Position numbers and translations under genes: made by a program
NCBI RefSeq assembly: GCF_006540085.1
Contig: NZ_BJOG01000004.1
Location: 62,001 to 126,000, forward strand
DNA length: 64,000 bases
Direction: 5' to 3'
Source: Microbacterium oxydans
GTDB taxonomy: Bacteria > Actinomycetota > Actinomycetes > Actinomycetales > Microbacteriaceae
Notes under the pieces: model-generated
Told to the model about the DNA's origin: nothing
The model's database searches: none
Seen by the model: the letters and a program-made list of their open reading frames with translations, nothing else
Part shown: one piece after another, positions 51,331 to 59,839 of the stretch
Layout: each line of letters opens with the position of its first letter
Position numbering within the stretch: position 1 is the first letter of the stretch

Positions 51331-51816
51331 GTGACTGACAGCGACAGCCGACCGGCCGGAGAAGCCGCGATCCACCGTTCCGGTGAGCAGAGACACGACG
51401 TGACGCAGACGTTCGGACACGATTCCGATCTGTCCTTCGTGCCGTTCGGTGTGGAGCTCACCGACGTCGAGCAGACGGCCATCGCCGCGCTGCCTGCAGG
51501 ATCGGCTCTTCTGCTGGTCCGTTCCGGCGCTCTCGCCGGGGCACGGTACCTCCTCGACACCGATGTGACGACCGTGGGTCGCCACCCCGAGGCCGACATC
51601 TTCTTCGACGATGTGACCGTCTCCCGTCGGCATGCGGAGATCACCCGCACGGGATCGACGTTCGAGATCATCGACCAGCGCTCGCTCAACGGCACCTATG
51701 TCAACGGTGAGCGCGTCGACCGCAGCACTCTGGCTGACGGCTCCGAACTCCGCGTCGGCAAGTTCCGTCTGAACTTCTTCGCCTCCCCGCAGGACCGCCA
51801 GGCGGCGAACGCCTGA
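51331..51816 (+). CDS. garA: GarA/OdhI-type FHA-domain protein
   Basis: This 161-aa protein has a C-terminal FHA domain (VGRHPEADIFFDDVTVSRRHAEI, then SLNGTYVNGERV) and an N-terminal tail with DVTQTFGHDSDL. In GarA/OdhI, Ser/Thr kinases phosphorylate a threonine in ETTSVF and the protein then inhibits 2-oxoglutarate dehydrogenase; here the motif is VTQTF (T25, T27), a variation. GTG 51331 with AGGAGGG is the start. The next two genes are MerR-type regulators, the same neighbourhood as in mycobacteria and corynebacteria. Confidence 0.9.
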   Translation: MTDSDSRPAGEAAIHRSGEQRHDVTQTFGHDSDLSFVPFGVELTDVEQTAIAALPAGSALLLVRSGALAGARYLLDTDVTTVGRHPEADIFFDDVTVSRRHAEITRTGSTFEIIDQRSLNGTYVNGERVDRSTLADGSELRVGKFRLNFFASPQDRQAANA

Positions 51817-52502
51817 TGGCGGCCTCTCCCGCCCGCGAACGCTCTGCGTCCGCGGGCCTGCTGAGTATCGGTCAGGTGCTCGCGAGGCTCACCCCGGAGT
51901 TTCCCGACCTGACCTCCAGCAAACTGCGGTTCCTCGAGGTGCAGGGCATCGTCAGTCCTTCTCGCACGGACTCCGGCTACCGGAAGTTCTCGGCGTCCGA
52001 CATCGAGCGTCTCCGTCTCGGGCTCACCCTGCAGCGCGATCACTACCTTCCGTTGAGCGTGATCCGCGAGCAACTCGATGAGGCCGATGCCGCCGGGGAC
52101 TCGACTCCGCTGCTGCCACCGCCGTCGATCGCCCCGTCGCCCCGTCGCTATCGCCGAGACGAACTCCTCGCCGCGGCGGGAGCGGGACCGCAGCTTCTCA
52201 ACGACGCGATCAGCACAGGGGTCATCACCGCGCAGGAGAGCTATCCCGAGGCGACCGTGACGCTGCTGCGCGGCCTGGTCGCGCTCGACCGCCACGGCAT
52301 CGAGCCACGGCACCTGCGCTCGCTGCGTCAGGGCGCCGAACGTGAGGTCGCCCTGATCGAATCCGCCATGTCCGCGCTGCTGCGCCGGACCGACGCCGCG
52401 TCACGGGCGAAGGCCAGCGAACTCGCCCCCGAACTGGCCTCGCGCATCGATGAGGTGCGATCGCTCTTCGTCAAGGATGCGCTCTCGCGCGTGCTTTCGT
52501 AA
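51816..52502 (+). CDS. ftsR: FtsR-like MerR-family regulator
   Basis: This 228-aa protein begins with a MerR winged helix (SIGQVLARLTPEFPDLTSSKLRFLEVQGIVSPSRTDSGYRKFSASDIERL) and continues with a long helical region. It overlaps the garA stop as TGATG. The gene pair garA-ftsR is conserved in actinobacteria; Corynebacterium FtsR activates ftsZ. Function here is inferred from synteny and domain. DNA contacts expected of MerR helices are present (YRKFSASD). Confidence 0.85.
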   Translation: MAASPARERSASAGLLSIGQVLARLTPEFPDLTSSKLRFLEVQGIVSPSRTDSGYRKFSASDIERLRLGLTLQRDHYLPLSVIREQLDEADAAGDSTPLLPPPSIAPSPRRYRRDELLAAAGAGPQLLNDAISTGVITAQESYPEATVTLLRGLVALDRHGIEPRHLRSLRQGAEREVALIESAMSALLRRTDAASRAKASELAPELASRIDEVRSLFVKDALSRVLS

Positions 52503-52601
52503 CGAACTGATTGCGACACACCTTCGCGGCCACACGGATGTGATTGCCGGTGCCCTGGCACTGCTCTACCGTGGAAGAAACCGTTCCAGAGAGGATTTCA
52601 G

Positions 52602-53147
52602 ATGAATGCGGATGAGCTCGCAGGCGACCCGCGGTTCGTACCCGAACTCCTCTTCACCGACGGACTCCCGGCCATGGATGACGAGGTCGGCTACCGTGGT
52701 GCGGTCGCAGCGCGTGCCGCCGGTATCACCTACCGTCAGCTCGACTACTGGGCGCGCACCGAGCTGGTCGAGCCCACCGTGCGCGGCGCGAACGGCTCCG
52801 GCTCGCAGCGTCTCTACGGCTTCCGTGACATCCTCGTCCTCAAGCTGGTGAAGAGCCTTCTCGACACCGGCATCTCGCTGCAGCAGATCCGCACGGCCGT
52901 CGAAGAGCTCCGGCGTGCCGGTATCCGCGACCTGGCCGGAACCACGCTCATGAGCGACGGAGCCTCGGTCTACCTCTGCACGTCGAACGACGAGGTCATC
53001 GACCTCGTCAGCCGCGGGCAGGGTGTGTTCGGCATCGCCGTCGGCAAGGTCCTCCGCGAGGTGGAGTCGACGCTCGTCTCCTTCGACGCGACGGCGCCCG
53101 ACCCGGTCGACGAGCTGTCCGCGCGCCGGACCAAGCGCTCGGCGTGA
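52602..53147 (+). CDS. second MerR-family regulator
   Basis: This 181-aa protein has a MerR-like winged helix (ARAAGITYRQLDYWARTELVEPTVRGANGSGSQRLYGFRDILVLKLVKSLLDTGISLQQIRTAVEELR) and a C-terminal domain containing VYLCTSNDEVIDLVSRGQGVFGIAVGKVLREVE. It resembles the conserved gene found two or three positions after garA in other actinobacteria. It is separated from ftsR by 99 bp and may have its own promoter. A terminator follows. Confidence 0.85.
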   Translation: MNADELAGDPRFVPELLFTDGLPAMDDEVGYRGAVAARAAGITYRQLDYWARTELVEPTVRGANGSGSQRLYGFRDILVLKLVKSLLDTGISLQQIRTAVEELRRAGIRDLAGTTLMSDGASVYLCTSNDEVIDLVSRGQGVFGIAVGKVLREVESTLVSFDATAPDPVDELSARRTKRSA

Positions 53148-53170
53148 TACAGCGCCTCACCCACAGACAG

Positions 53171-53203
53171 AAAACGGCCGTCCTCGAAGAGGGCGGCCGT
53201 TTC
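53171..53203. terminator. bidirectional terminator between merR and parA
   Basis: AAACGGCCG and CGGCCGTTT form a perfect 9-bp stem with a partially paired loop, between convergent genes ending at 53147 and 53223. Confidence 0.75.
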
Positions 53204-53222
53204 GCTGTATGCGTCGGACGTG

Positions 53223-54035
53223 TCAGCTCTGCTGACCGCTCTCGGGCACGGCGATGCGTCCGGTGCGGATGATGCGGTCGAGCAGCTGGTCGAAGTCGGC
53301 GGCGAGTTCCTGAGCGGAGTCGCCCGGCCAGATGTGCAGGGGCTTGGCGGCGCCCTGCGCCTGCTGCAGAGACGTGCGTTCCGGAAGCTGGGGGGAGAGC
53401 ACGAGAGGGCCGAACATGTCGCGGAGCTCCTTGATGCGGAACTGGTGCTCGATGGACTGCGGACGCACGCGGTTCACCACGATGCCGAGCGGCTGGAGTC
53501 GCGGCGAGAGACCGCGGCGGATCTCCTCGATCGCGCGGAGGGCACGGTCGGCTGCGGCGACGGAGAAGAGGCCGGGCTCGGTGACGACCATGACGCGGTC
53601 GCTCGCCGCCCACGCCGTGCGGGTCAGGGCATTCAGCGACGGTGCGCAGTCGACGAGCACGAGGTCGTACTCGGACTCGACGGATGCGAGCGCCTCCTCC
53701 AGCTTCCACACGTCGCGCACGCTCGGGTGCGGGCCGTCGAAATTGATCGCGGAGGGACTGCCGATGAGGACATCGATCGTCCCGGGGTGCACCTTCGCCC
53801 ACCCGCTGGACGTGATCGCCTGACGGACGACCTTCTCCTTCGGGTTCGCCAGGACATCGGCGATGTTGAGTCGTCCGGCCACCTGGATGTCCATCCCGGT
53901 GGAGACGTCGGACTGCGGGTCGAGGTCGACGACGAGCGTCCGGACTCCTCGGGCGAAAGCCGCTGAGGCCAGCCCGAGTGTCACGGTCGTCTTGCCGACG
54001 CCTCCCTTGAGAGAGCTGACGCTGAGTACGTGCAC
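53223..54035 (-). CDS. ParA/Soj-family partition ATPase
   Basis: This 270-aa protein has the deviant Walker A KGGVGKTT (residues 10-17), the switch DLDPQSD and Walker B LVLVDCAPSL. ParA-type ATPases position DNA or protein cargo on the nucleoid. It is an orphan here: no ParB or parS site was found nearby. GTG 54035 is the only plausible start; the open frame continues back through the pyruvate carboxylase region on the other strand and is rejected there. It diverges from pyc. Confidence 0.88.
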   Translation of the reverse strand: MHVLSVSSLKGGVGKTTVTLGLASAAFARGVRTLVVDLDPQSDVSTGMDIQVAGRLNIADVLANPKEKVVRQAITSSGWAKVHPGTIDVLIGSPSAINFDGPHPSVRDVWKLEEALASVESEYDLVLVDCAPSLNALTRTAWAASDRVMVVTEPGLFSVAAADRALRAIEEIRRGLSPRLQPLGIVVNRVRPQSIEHQFRIKELRDMFGPLVLSPQLPERTSLQQAQGAAKPLHIWPGDSAQELAADFDQLLDRIIRTGRIAVPESGQQS

Positions 54036-54128
54036 GGAGACAACGTTACCTTCCCCTAGGCTGGGGGAACACTCAGCCCCGCCCCATGCGCATCGAAAAA
54101 GCTGCGCATCGAGCTTCCAGAGGTGTGC

Positions 54129-57100
54129 ATGTTCCAGAAGATCCTTGTGGCGAATCGCGGCGAGATCGCGATCCGCGCCTTCCGTGCGGCAGTCGAAGTG
54201 GGAGCGCGCACCGTCGCGGTGTTCCCTTACGAAGATCGCGGCTCCGTGCATCGGCTGAAGGCCGATGAGGCCTATGAGATCGGCGAACGCGGTCATCCCG
54301 TCCGCGCCTACCTCGATGTCGACGAGATCATCCGGGTCGCGCTGGAGTCCGGCGCCGATGCGATCTACCCCGGGTACGGGTTCCTCTCCGAGAACCCGGA
54401 GCTCGCCGAGAAGGCCGCAGCGAACGGCATCGTGTTCATCGGCCCACCCTCGAATGTGCTCGAGATGGCGGGGAACAAGGTCGAGGCGAAGCGGCACGCG
54501 GTCGAGGCCGGAGTACCGGTGCTGCGATCCACAGAAGCCTCCGACGACGTCGATGCACTCGTCGCCCAGTCGGCGGAGATCGGCTTCCCGCTGTTCGCCA
54601 AGGCCGTGGCCGGTGGTGGAGGCCGCGGGATGCGTCGTGTCGAGACGGCAGGTGATCTCGCGCCCGCTCTCGCGGAGGCGATGCGGGAAGCTGCGAGCGC
54701 GTTCGGCGACGCCCGGATGTTCCTCGAGCAGGCGGTCGTGCGCCCTCGGCACATCGAGGTGCAGATCCTCGCCGACAAGACGGGTGAGACGGTCCACCTG
54801 TTCGAGCGCGACTGTTCGGTGCAGCGGCGCCACCAGAAGGTCGTGGAGATCGCTCCGGCGCCGAACCTCGACGACAGCGTGCGGACGGCGCTGCACGGCT
54901 ACGCCGTGGCCTTCGCCCGGTCGATCGGCTACGAGAACGCGGGAACCGTCGAGTTCCTGCTGGAGACCGCGGGGGAGCGCACGGGCGAGGTCGTCTTCAT
55001 CGAGATGAATCCGCGCATCCAGGTCGAGCACACGGTCACAGAGGAGGTCACCGACGTCGACCTCGTGCAGAGCCAGATGCGCATCGCCTCCGGCCAGACC
55101 CTCGCCGACCTCGGTCTGCAGCAGCAGAATCTGCACCTGCGCGGAGCGGCGCTCCAATGCCGGATCACGACGGAGGATCCCACTCAGGGATTCCGTCCTG
55201 ACACCGGCAAGATCACCACCTACCGCTCGCCGGGAGGCGCCGGCATCCGTCTCGACGGCGGCACGGTGCACCAGGGCGCACAGATCAGCCCTCACTTCGA
55301 CTCGATGCTCGCGAAGCTCACGTGCCGCGGTCGTGACTTCCCTGCGGCGGTCGCCCGCGCACGTCGAGCGCTCGCGGAGTTCCGCATCCGGGGTGTCTCC
55401 ACCAACATCCCCTTCCTCCAGGCTCTCCTGGAAGATGACGCGTTCATCGCTGGTGACGTCAGCACGTCCTTCATCGATGAGCGTCCAGAGCTGCTGCGTG
55501 GCCGGGTTTCGAAGGACCGTGGAACGAAGCTGCTCAACTGGCTGGTCGACGTCACGGTGAACAAGCCGCACGGTGCGCACCCCGGCGTCATCGATCCGGT
55601 CGCCAAGCTTCCTTCCGTCGATCTGACGACCGAGCCGGCTCCGGGCTCTCGCCAGAGGCTTCTCGAACGGGGACCGGAGGGTTTCGCACGCAGTCTCCGT
55701 GCGCAGACGGCGCTGGCGATCACCGACACCACCTTCCGCGACGCGCATCAGTCGCTCCTCGCCACGCGTGTGCGCACGAAGGACCTCGTCGCCGCGGCTC
55801 CTTATCTCGCACGGCTGACTCCCGAGTTGCTGTCGGTCGAGGCGTGGGGAGGGGCGACATACGACGTCGCGCTGCGCTTCCTCGGCGAAGACCCCTGGGA
55901 GAGACTCGACAAGCTCAGGGCTGCGCTCCCGAACGTGGCGATCCAGATGCTGCTGCGCGGGCGCAACACGGTCGGATACACCCCGTACCCCACCGCGGTG
56001 ACCGAGGCGTTCGTCGCCGAGGCGGCCGCCAGCGGGGTGGACATCTTCCGCATCTTCGACGCCCTCAACGACGTCGAGCAGATGCGTCCGGCGATCGAGG
56101 CCGTCCGCAACACGGGGACCGCCGTCGCCGAGGTCGCGCTCTGCTACACCGGTGACCTGCTCGATCCGGCAGAAGACCTCTACACGCTCGACTACTACCT
56201 GGGCCTGGCGGATCAGATCGTCGAAGCTGGCGCGCACATCATCGCCATCAAGGACATGGCTGGTCTGCTGCGACCCGCGGCGGCGGCCAAGCTGGTGACG
56301 GCGCTGCGCGAGCGCTTCGACCTGCCCGTGCATCTGCACACGCACGACACCCCCGGAGGCCAGCTCGCCACGCTTCTCGCCGCCAGCGCGGCCGGCGTCG
56401 ACGCGGTGGACGCCGCATCGGCACCCCTCTCGGGGAGCACGAGCCAGCCCTCGCTGTCGTCCCTGGTGGCTGCGCTCGCCCACACGGAGCGCGACAGCGG
56501 CATCTCCCTGGGAGCGGTCTCCGACCTGGAGCCGTACTGGGAGGCGGTCCGTCGACAGTATGCGCCTTTCGAGTCGGGACTGCCCGGACCCACGGGCCGT
56601 GTCTACCACCACGAGATCCCCGGCGGCCAGCTCTCCAACCTCCGGCAGCAGGCGAAGGCACTCGGTCTGGCCGACGACTTCGAACTCATCGAGGACATGT
56701 ACGCCGCCGCGGACCGCATCCTCGGGCGGGTGCCCAAGGTCACGCCGTCGTCGAAGGTCGTCGGAGACCTCGCGCTCCATCTCGCGGCGGTGAAAGCCGA
56801 TCCGGCCGACTTCGAGGCCAACCCCGAGAAGTACGACGTGCCGGACTCGGTCGTCGGATTCATGGCTGGTGAACTCGGCGACCTTCCCGGCGGATGGCCA
56901 GAGCCGTTCCGTACCAAGGTCCTCGCAGGACGGTCGGTGCGCACCGGGATTACGGCGATCACCGCGGACGATGAAGCAGCGCTCGGTGGCACCAGCTCTG
57001 AGCGCAGAGCGCGGCTCAACACCCTGCTGTTCCCTGCGCCGAGTGCGGAGTTCGCCGAGCGCCGTGAACTGTTCGGCGACCTCTCGGTGCTCGACACCAG

Positions 57101-57536
57101 CGACTACCTCTATGGCCTCGTCGCCGGCCAGGAGCATCAGGTCGAGATCGACCGGGGCGTGCGGCTCTACGTGGGACTCGAGGCCATCGGCGACGCGGAT
57201 GACAAGGGCATGCGCACGGTCATGACCACCCTCAACGGGCAGCTTCGTCCGGTGTTCGTCCGTGATCGCGCGGTCAAGGTCGATGCGATCGAGGTGGAGA
57301 AGGCGGACACCTCGGTTCCCGGCCAGGTCGCCGCACCGTTCTCCGGTGTCGTCACGTTGAAGGCCGAGGTGGGGGCCACCGTGCACGCCGGTGAACCCGT
57401 CGCATCCATCGAGGCGATGAAGATGGAGGCGGCCATCACCGCACCCGTCGACGGTGTCATCGAGCGGCACGCCATCGCCGAGACGCAGCAGGTGGACGCC
57501 GGAGATCTTTTGGTCGTGATCCGCCCGGCGCACTAA
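54129..57536 (+). CDS. pyc: pyruvate carboxylase
   Basis: This 1135-aa enzyme makes oxaloacetate from pyruvate and bicarbonate. The biotin carboxylase domain has ILVANRGEIAIRAFRA and GGGGRGMRRV; the carboxyltransferase domain begins TDTTFRDAHQSLLATR and has HTHDTPGG; the C-terminal biotin carrier has EAMKMEA with biotinyl K1098. Single-chain architecture (BC-CT-BCCP) and length are standard. ATG 54129 is preferred over GTG 54123. It serves anaplerosis and is normally monocistronic; it diverges from parA by 93 bp. Confidence 0.97.
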   Translation: MFQKILVANRGEIAIRAFRAAVEVGARTVAVFPYEDRGSVHRLKADEAYEIGERGHPVRAYLDVDEIIRVALESGADAIYPGYGFLSENPELAEKAAANGIVFIGPPSNVLEMAGNKVEAKRHAVEAGVPVLRSTEASDDVDALVAQSAEIGFPLFAKAVAGGGGRGMRRVETAGDLAPALAEAMREAASAFGDARMFLEQAVVRPRHIEVQILADKTGETVHLFERDCSVQRRHQKVVEIAPAPNLDDSVRTALHGYAVAFARSIGYENAGTVEFLLETAGERTGEVVFIEMNPRIQVEHTVTEEVTDVDLVQSQMRIASGQTLADLGLQQQNLHLRGAALQCRITTEDPTQGFRPDTGKITTYRSPGGAGIRLDGGTVHQGAQISPHFDSMLAKLTCRGRDFPAAVARARRALAEFRIRGVSTNIPFLQALLEDDAFIAGDVSTSFIDERPELLRGRVSKDRGTKLLNWLVDVTVNKPHGAHPGVIDPVAKLPSVDLTTEPAPGSRQRLLERGPEGFARSLRAQTALAITDTTFRDAHQSLLATRVRTKDLVAAAPYLARLTPELLSVEAWGGATYDVALRFLGEDPWERLDKLRAALPNVAIQMLLRGRNTVGYTPYPTAVTEAFVAEAAASGVDIFRIFDALNDVEQMRPAIEAVRNTGTAVAEVALCYTGDLLDPAEDLYTLDYYLGLADQIVEAGAHIIAIKDMAGLLRPAAAAKLVTALRERFDLPVHLHTHDTPGGQLATLLAASAAGVDAVDAASAPLSGSTSQPSLSSLVAALAHTERDSGISLGAVSDLEPYWEAVRRQYAPFESGLPGPTGRVYHHEIPGGQLSNLRQQAKALGLADDFELIEDMYAAADRILGRVPKVTPSSKVVGDLALHLAAVKADPADFEANPEKYDVPDSVVGFMAGELGDLPGGWPEPFRTKVLAGRSVRTGITAITADDEAALGGTSSERRARLNTLLFPAPSAEFAERRELFGDLSVLDTSDYLYGLVAGQEHQVEIDRGVRLYVGLEAIGDADDKGMRTVMTTLNGQLRPVFVRDRAVKVDAIEVEKADTSVPGQVAAPFSGVVTLKAEVGATVHAGEPVASIEAMKMEAAITAPVDGVIERHAIAETQQVDAGDLLVVIRPAH

Positions 57537-57601
57537 TCTTGTGCGGGCGAGGGCCGCGCATCCGTGCGCACCCGGGGCTCGCGCAGGCTTGGAGCGACAT
57601 C

Positions 57602-59293
57602 GTGACACCGAAGAACACCACCGACCCCGAGGATGACTCGCTGGGGGTGCTCGACGAAGCCGCGTCTCTCGACACGGCCGGTATCGGCATCCTCGGCGGG
57701 ACGGCCCAGGTCCGTGTGACCCTGCCCATGAACGAGGACGACGATCTCGCCGACGACGAGGTGATCGACGGCGAGGTCATCGGAGACCTCGTGATCGATC
57801 CGGTGCCTGCCGTCGAACAGGAGACGGCGTTTCCGGCGAAGACGAAGACGAAGACGAAGCCGTTGCCCGAGGTACCCTCGATCGATGCGGCGTCGGCGGA
57901 GGAGCCGCCCGCAGAGCCCGATGCCGTCACCGGTGTGATCGATTCGCCCGTGATCGAGCCGATCGCGATCGATGCGACAGCGATCGGTTCGCGTCCGCAT
58001 GCGGACGCCGTCATCGATGCCGTGATCGTCGATGACGAGGAGCCCGGCGACTCGATCGCCGACGATCCCGACGCCGTTCGTGAGCGTGCTGCCGAGGAAG
58101 CGGCTGCCGCAGAAGAGACTGCCGAGGAAGAGGCTGCCGAGGAAGAGGCTGCGGCGCGTTTCCTCGCTCAGGCCCGGACCGAGACGACGGCATCTGCACC
58201 GGCACCCGCCGTGCGGACACCCGCTGAGAAGGAGACCACCGTGTCCATCCCCGAAGAGAGGCCCGTCGTGGCCCAGCCGGCACGCCCGGCGGGTCGCGAG
58301 GACGTGACACTCACGTCGAAACGCCTGGATGAGCTGGGCGAATCCTCACGCGAATCCGCTGATCTGCTGACGGCAGACCGACTGCTCGATCCGCATCAGA
58401 TCACCAAGCCCGAGCCTGAGGGAGCGTGGAGTCATCTGCTGTACGCGGTCTCCGGCCGGCGGATCAACATCGGCGACGGGCGCCGCGCGCGGGAGCGCAA
58501 AGCCCTCTCCGCGCGGATCGCGGCGCCGATCGCGGGCGGAGCGCGCTTCGTGCCGGTGCTCTCCCGCAAGGGAGGGGTGGGCAAGACCACGATCACCGCG
58601 CTCCTGGGCATGGCCCTGGCCGATGCGCGTGAGGACCGGGTGATCGCGGTCGACGCGAACCCCGACCGTGGCACGCTCGCGGAGCGGATCGTGCGACCGA
58701 ACCACAGCAAGTCGGTGCGCGACCTCGTCCGGATCCACGACGACGTCAGGGGTTACCACGACATCTCCGCGATCGTTGCGCGTGACGCGACACGCCTCGA
58801 CGTCCTGGCCTCCGATGCCGACCCGCGCATCGCTGAGGCCTTCAGCGACAGCGACTACCGCGACGTCGCGGACGTCGCCGCTCACTACTACTCGCTCGTC
58901 CTCACCGACACGGGGACGGGGATCGTCCACTCGGTGATGTCGGCGACCCTCGACCTGGCGGATCAGATCGTCATCGTCTCGGGGCTCAGCGTGGACGAGG
59001 CGAGACTCGCATCCGAGACGCTCACGTGGCTCGAGACCAACGGGTACGCGGAGCAGGCGCGGGAGGCGATCGTCGTCCTCAATCAGTCCACGCCAGGCGC
59101 TCCGCTCGTGCGTCTGAACGAACTGCAGGCGCACTTCGCCACGCGGGCCCGGAGTGTCGTCCGCGTGCCGTACGACCCGCAGATCGCCGGGGGAGGGGCG
59201 ATCGTGTTCGCCAACCTCCTGCCGGAGACACGGATCGCCGCCCGCGAACTCGCCGCGTTGCTCGTCGAGGGCCTCCGGGCGAAGGCCGCCTGA
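57602..59293 (+). CDS. MinD/ParA-like ATPase with long acidic N-terminus
   Basis: This 563-aa protein joins a 250-residue low-complexity acidic N-terminus (runs of [10 protein letters not shown]-rich and Ala-rich) to a MinD-type ATPase. The ATPase has Walker A KGGVGKTT starting at residue 323, [16 protein letters not shown] and a switch DTGTG. The layout recalls EspI-like ATPases linked to type VII secretion, but no ESX genes lie nearby. GTG 57602 has a GGAG site. It overlaps def by one base, giving an unusual pair of a MinD-like protein and peptide deformylase. Confidence 0.85.
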   Translation: MTPKNTTDPEDDSLGVLDEAASLDTAGIGILGGTAQVRVTLPMNEDDDLADDEVIDGEVIGDLVIDPVPAVEQETAFPAKTKTKTKPLPEVPSIDAASAEEPPAEPDAVTGVIDSPVIEPIAIDATAIGSRPHADAVIDAVIVDDEEPGDSIADDPDAVRERAAEEAAAAEETAEEEAAEEEAAARFLAQARTETTASAPAPAVRTPAEKETTVSIPEERPVVAQPARPAGREDVTLTSKRLDELGESSRESADLLTADRLLDPHQITKPEPEGAWSHLLYAVSGRRINIGDGRRARERKALSARIAAPIAGGARFVPVLSRKGGVGKTTITALLGMALADAREDRVIAVDANPDRGTLAERIVRPNHSKSVRDLVRIHDDVRGYHDISAIVARDATRLDVLASDADPRIAEAFSDSDYRDVADVAAHYYSLVLTDTGTGIVHSVMSATLDLADQIVIVSGLSVDEARLASETLTWLETNGYAEQAREAIVVLNQSTPGAPLVRLNELQAHFATRARSVVRVPYDPQIAGGGAIVFANLLPETRIAARELAALLVEGLRAKAA

Positions 59294-59784
59294 TGGCCGT
59301 CCGCGAGATCCGCATCTTCGGCGACCCCGTCCTGCGCACGGTCTGCGCCCCGATCGAGGAGATCGACGACGGAGTGCGCGCCCTCGTCGCAGACCTGGTC
59401 GATACCGTCGAGCTCCCCGGGCGCGCAGGCGTGGCCGCGCCTCAGATCGGCGTCGCCCTGCGCGCGTTCAGCTACAACATCGACGGTGACATCGGATATG
59501 TCCTCAACCCCGTGCTGACCGAAGTCCGCGGCGAGCCCGAGCCGACGGGGGAGGGCTGCCTCTCGGTTCCCGGCCTGTGGCACGACGCGCAGCGCCATCC
59601 ATGGGCACGCGTGGAGGGAATCGACCTCGACGGCAACCCGGTGGTCCTCGAAGGCGAGGGCCTCCTCGCCCAGGCTCTGCAGCACGAGACCGATCACCTG
59701 GACGGCAAGCTCTTCCTGACTCGCCTCGACCCGGAAACGCGCAAGATCGCGATGCGGGAGGTGCGGGAGAGTTCCTGGTTCTGA
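59293..59784 (+). CDS. def: peptide deformylase
   Basis: This 163-aa metalloprotease removes the N-formyl group of nascent proteins. All three motifs are present: GVAAPQIG (46-53), EGCLS (87-91, metal-binding C89) and HETDH (131-135, metal ligands H131 and H135, catalytic E132). Length is normal for a type I actinobacterial enzyme. Its ATG overlaps the preceding stop codon by one base. Confidence 0.97.
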   Translation: MAVREIRIFGDPVLRTVCAPIEEIDDGVRALVADLVDTVELPGRAGVAAPQIGVALRAFSYNIDGDIGYVLNPVLTEVRGEPEPTGEGCLSVPGLWHDAQRHPWARVEGIDLDGNPVVLEGEGLLAQALQHETDHLDGKLFLTRLDPETRKIAMREVRESSWF

Positions 59785-59790
59785 TGAGCA

Positions 59791-59830
59791 CACGAAGAAG
59801 GGCCCCGCACCTGCGGGGCCCTTCTTCGTG
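59791..59830. terminator. bidirectional terminator after def
   Basis: Arms 59791-59809 and 59812-59830 form a 19-bp self-complementary stem centred on a very short loop, between convergent def and the acyl-CoA synthetase gene. Confidence 0.85.
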
Positions 59831-59839
59831 TCCTCAGGG

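Noticed and set aside
53223..57608. A 1461-codon minus-strand frame spanning parA and the whole pyc region
   Set aside because: Only the last 270 codons (from GTG 54035) look like a real protein. The rest is the complement of pyruvate carboxylase and has no motifs.
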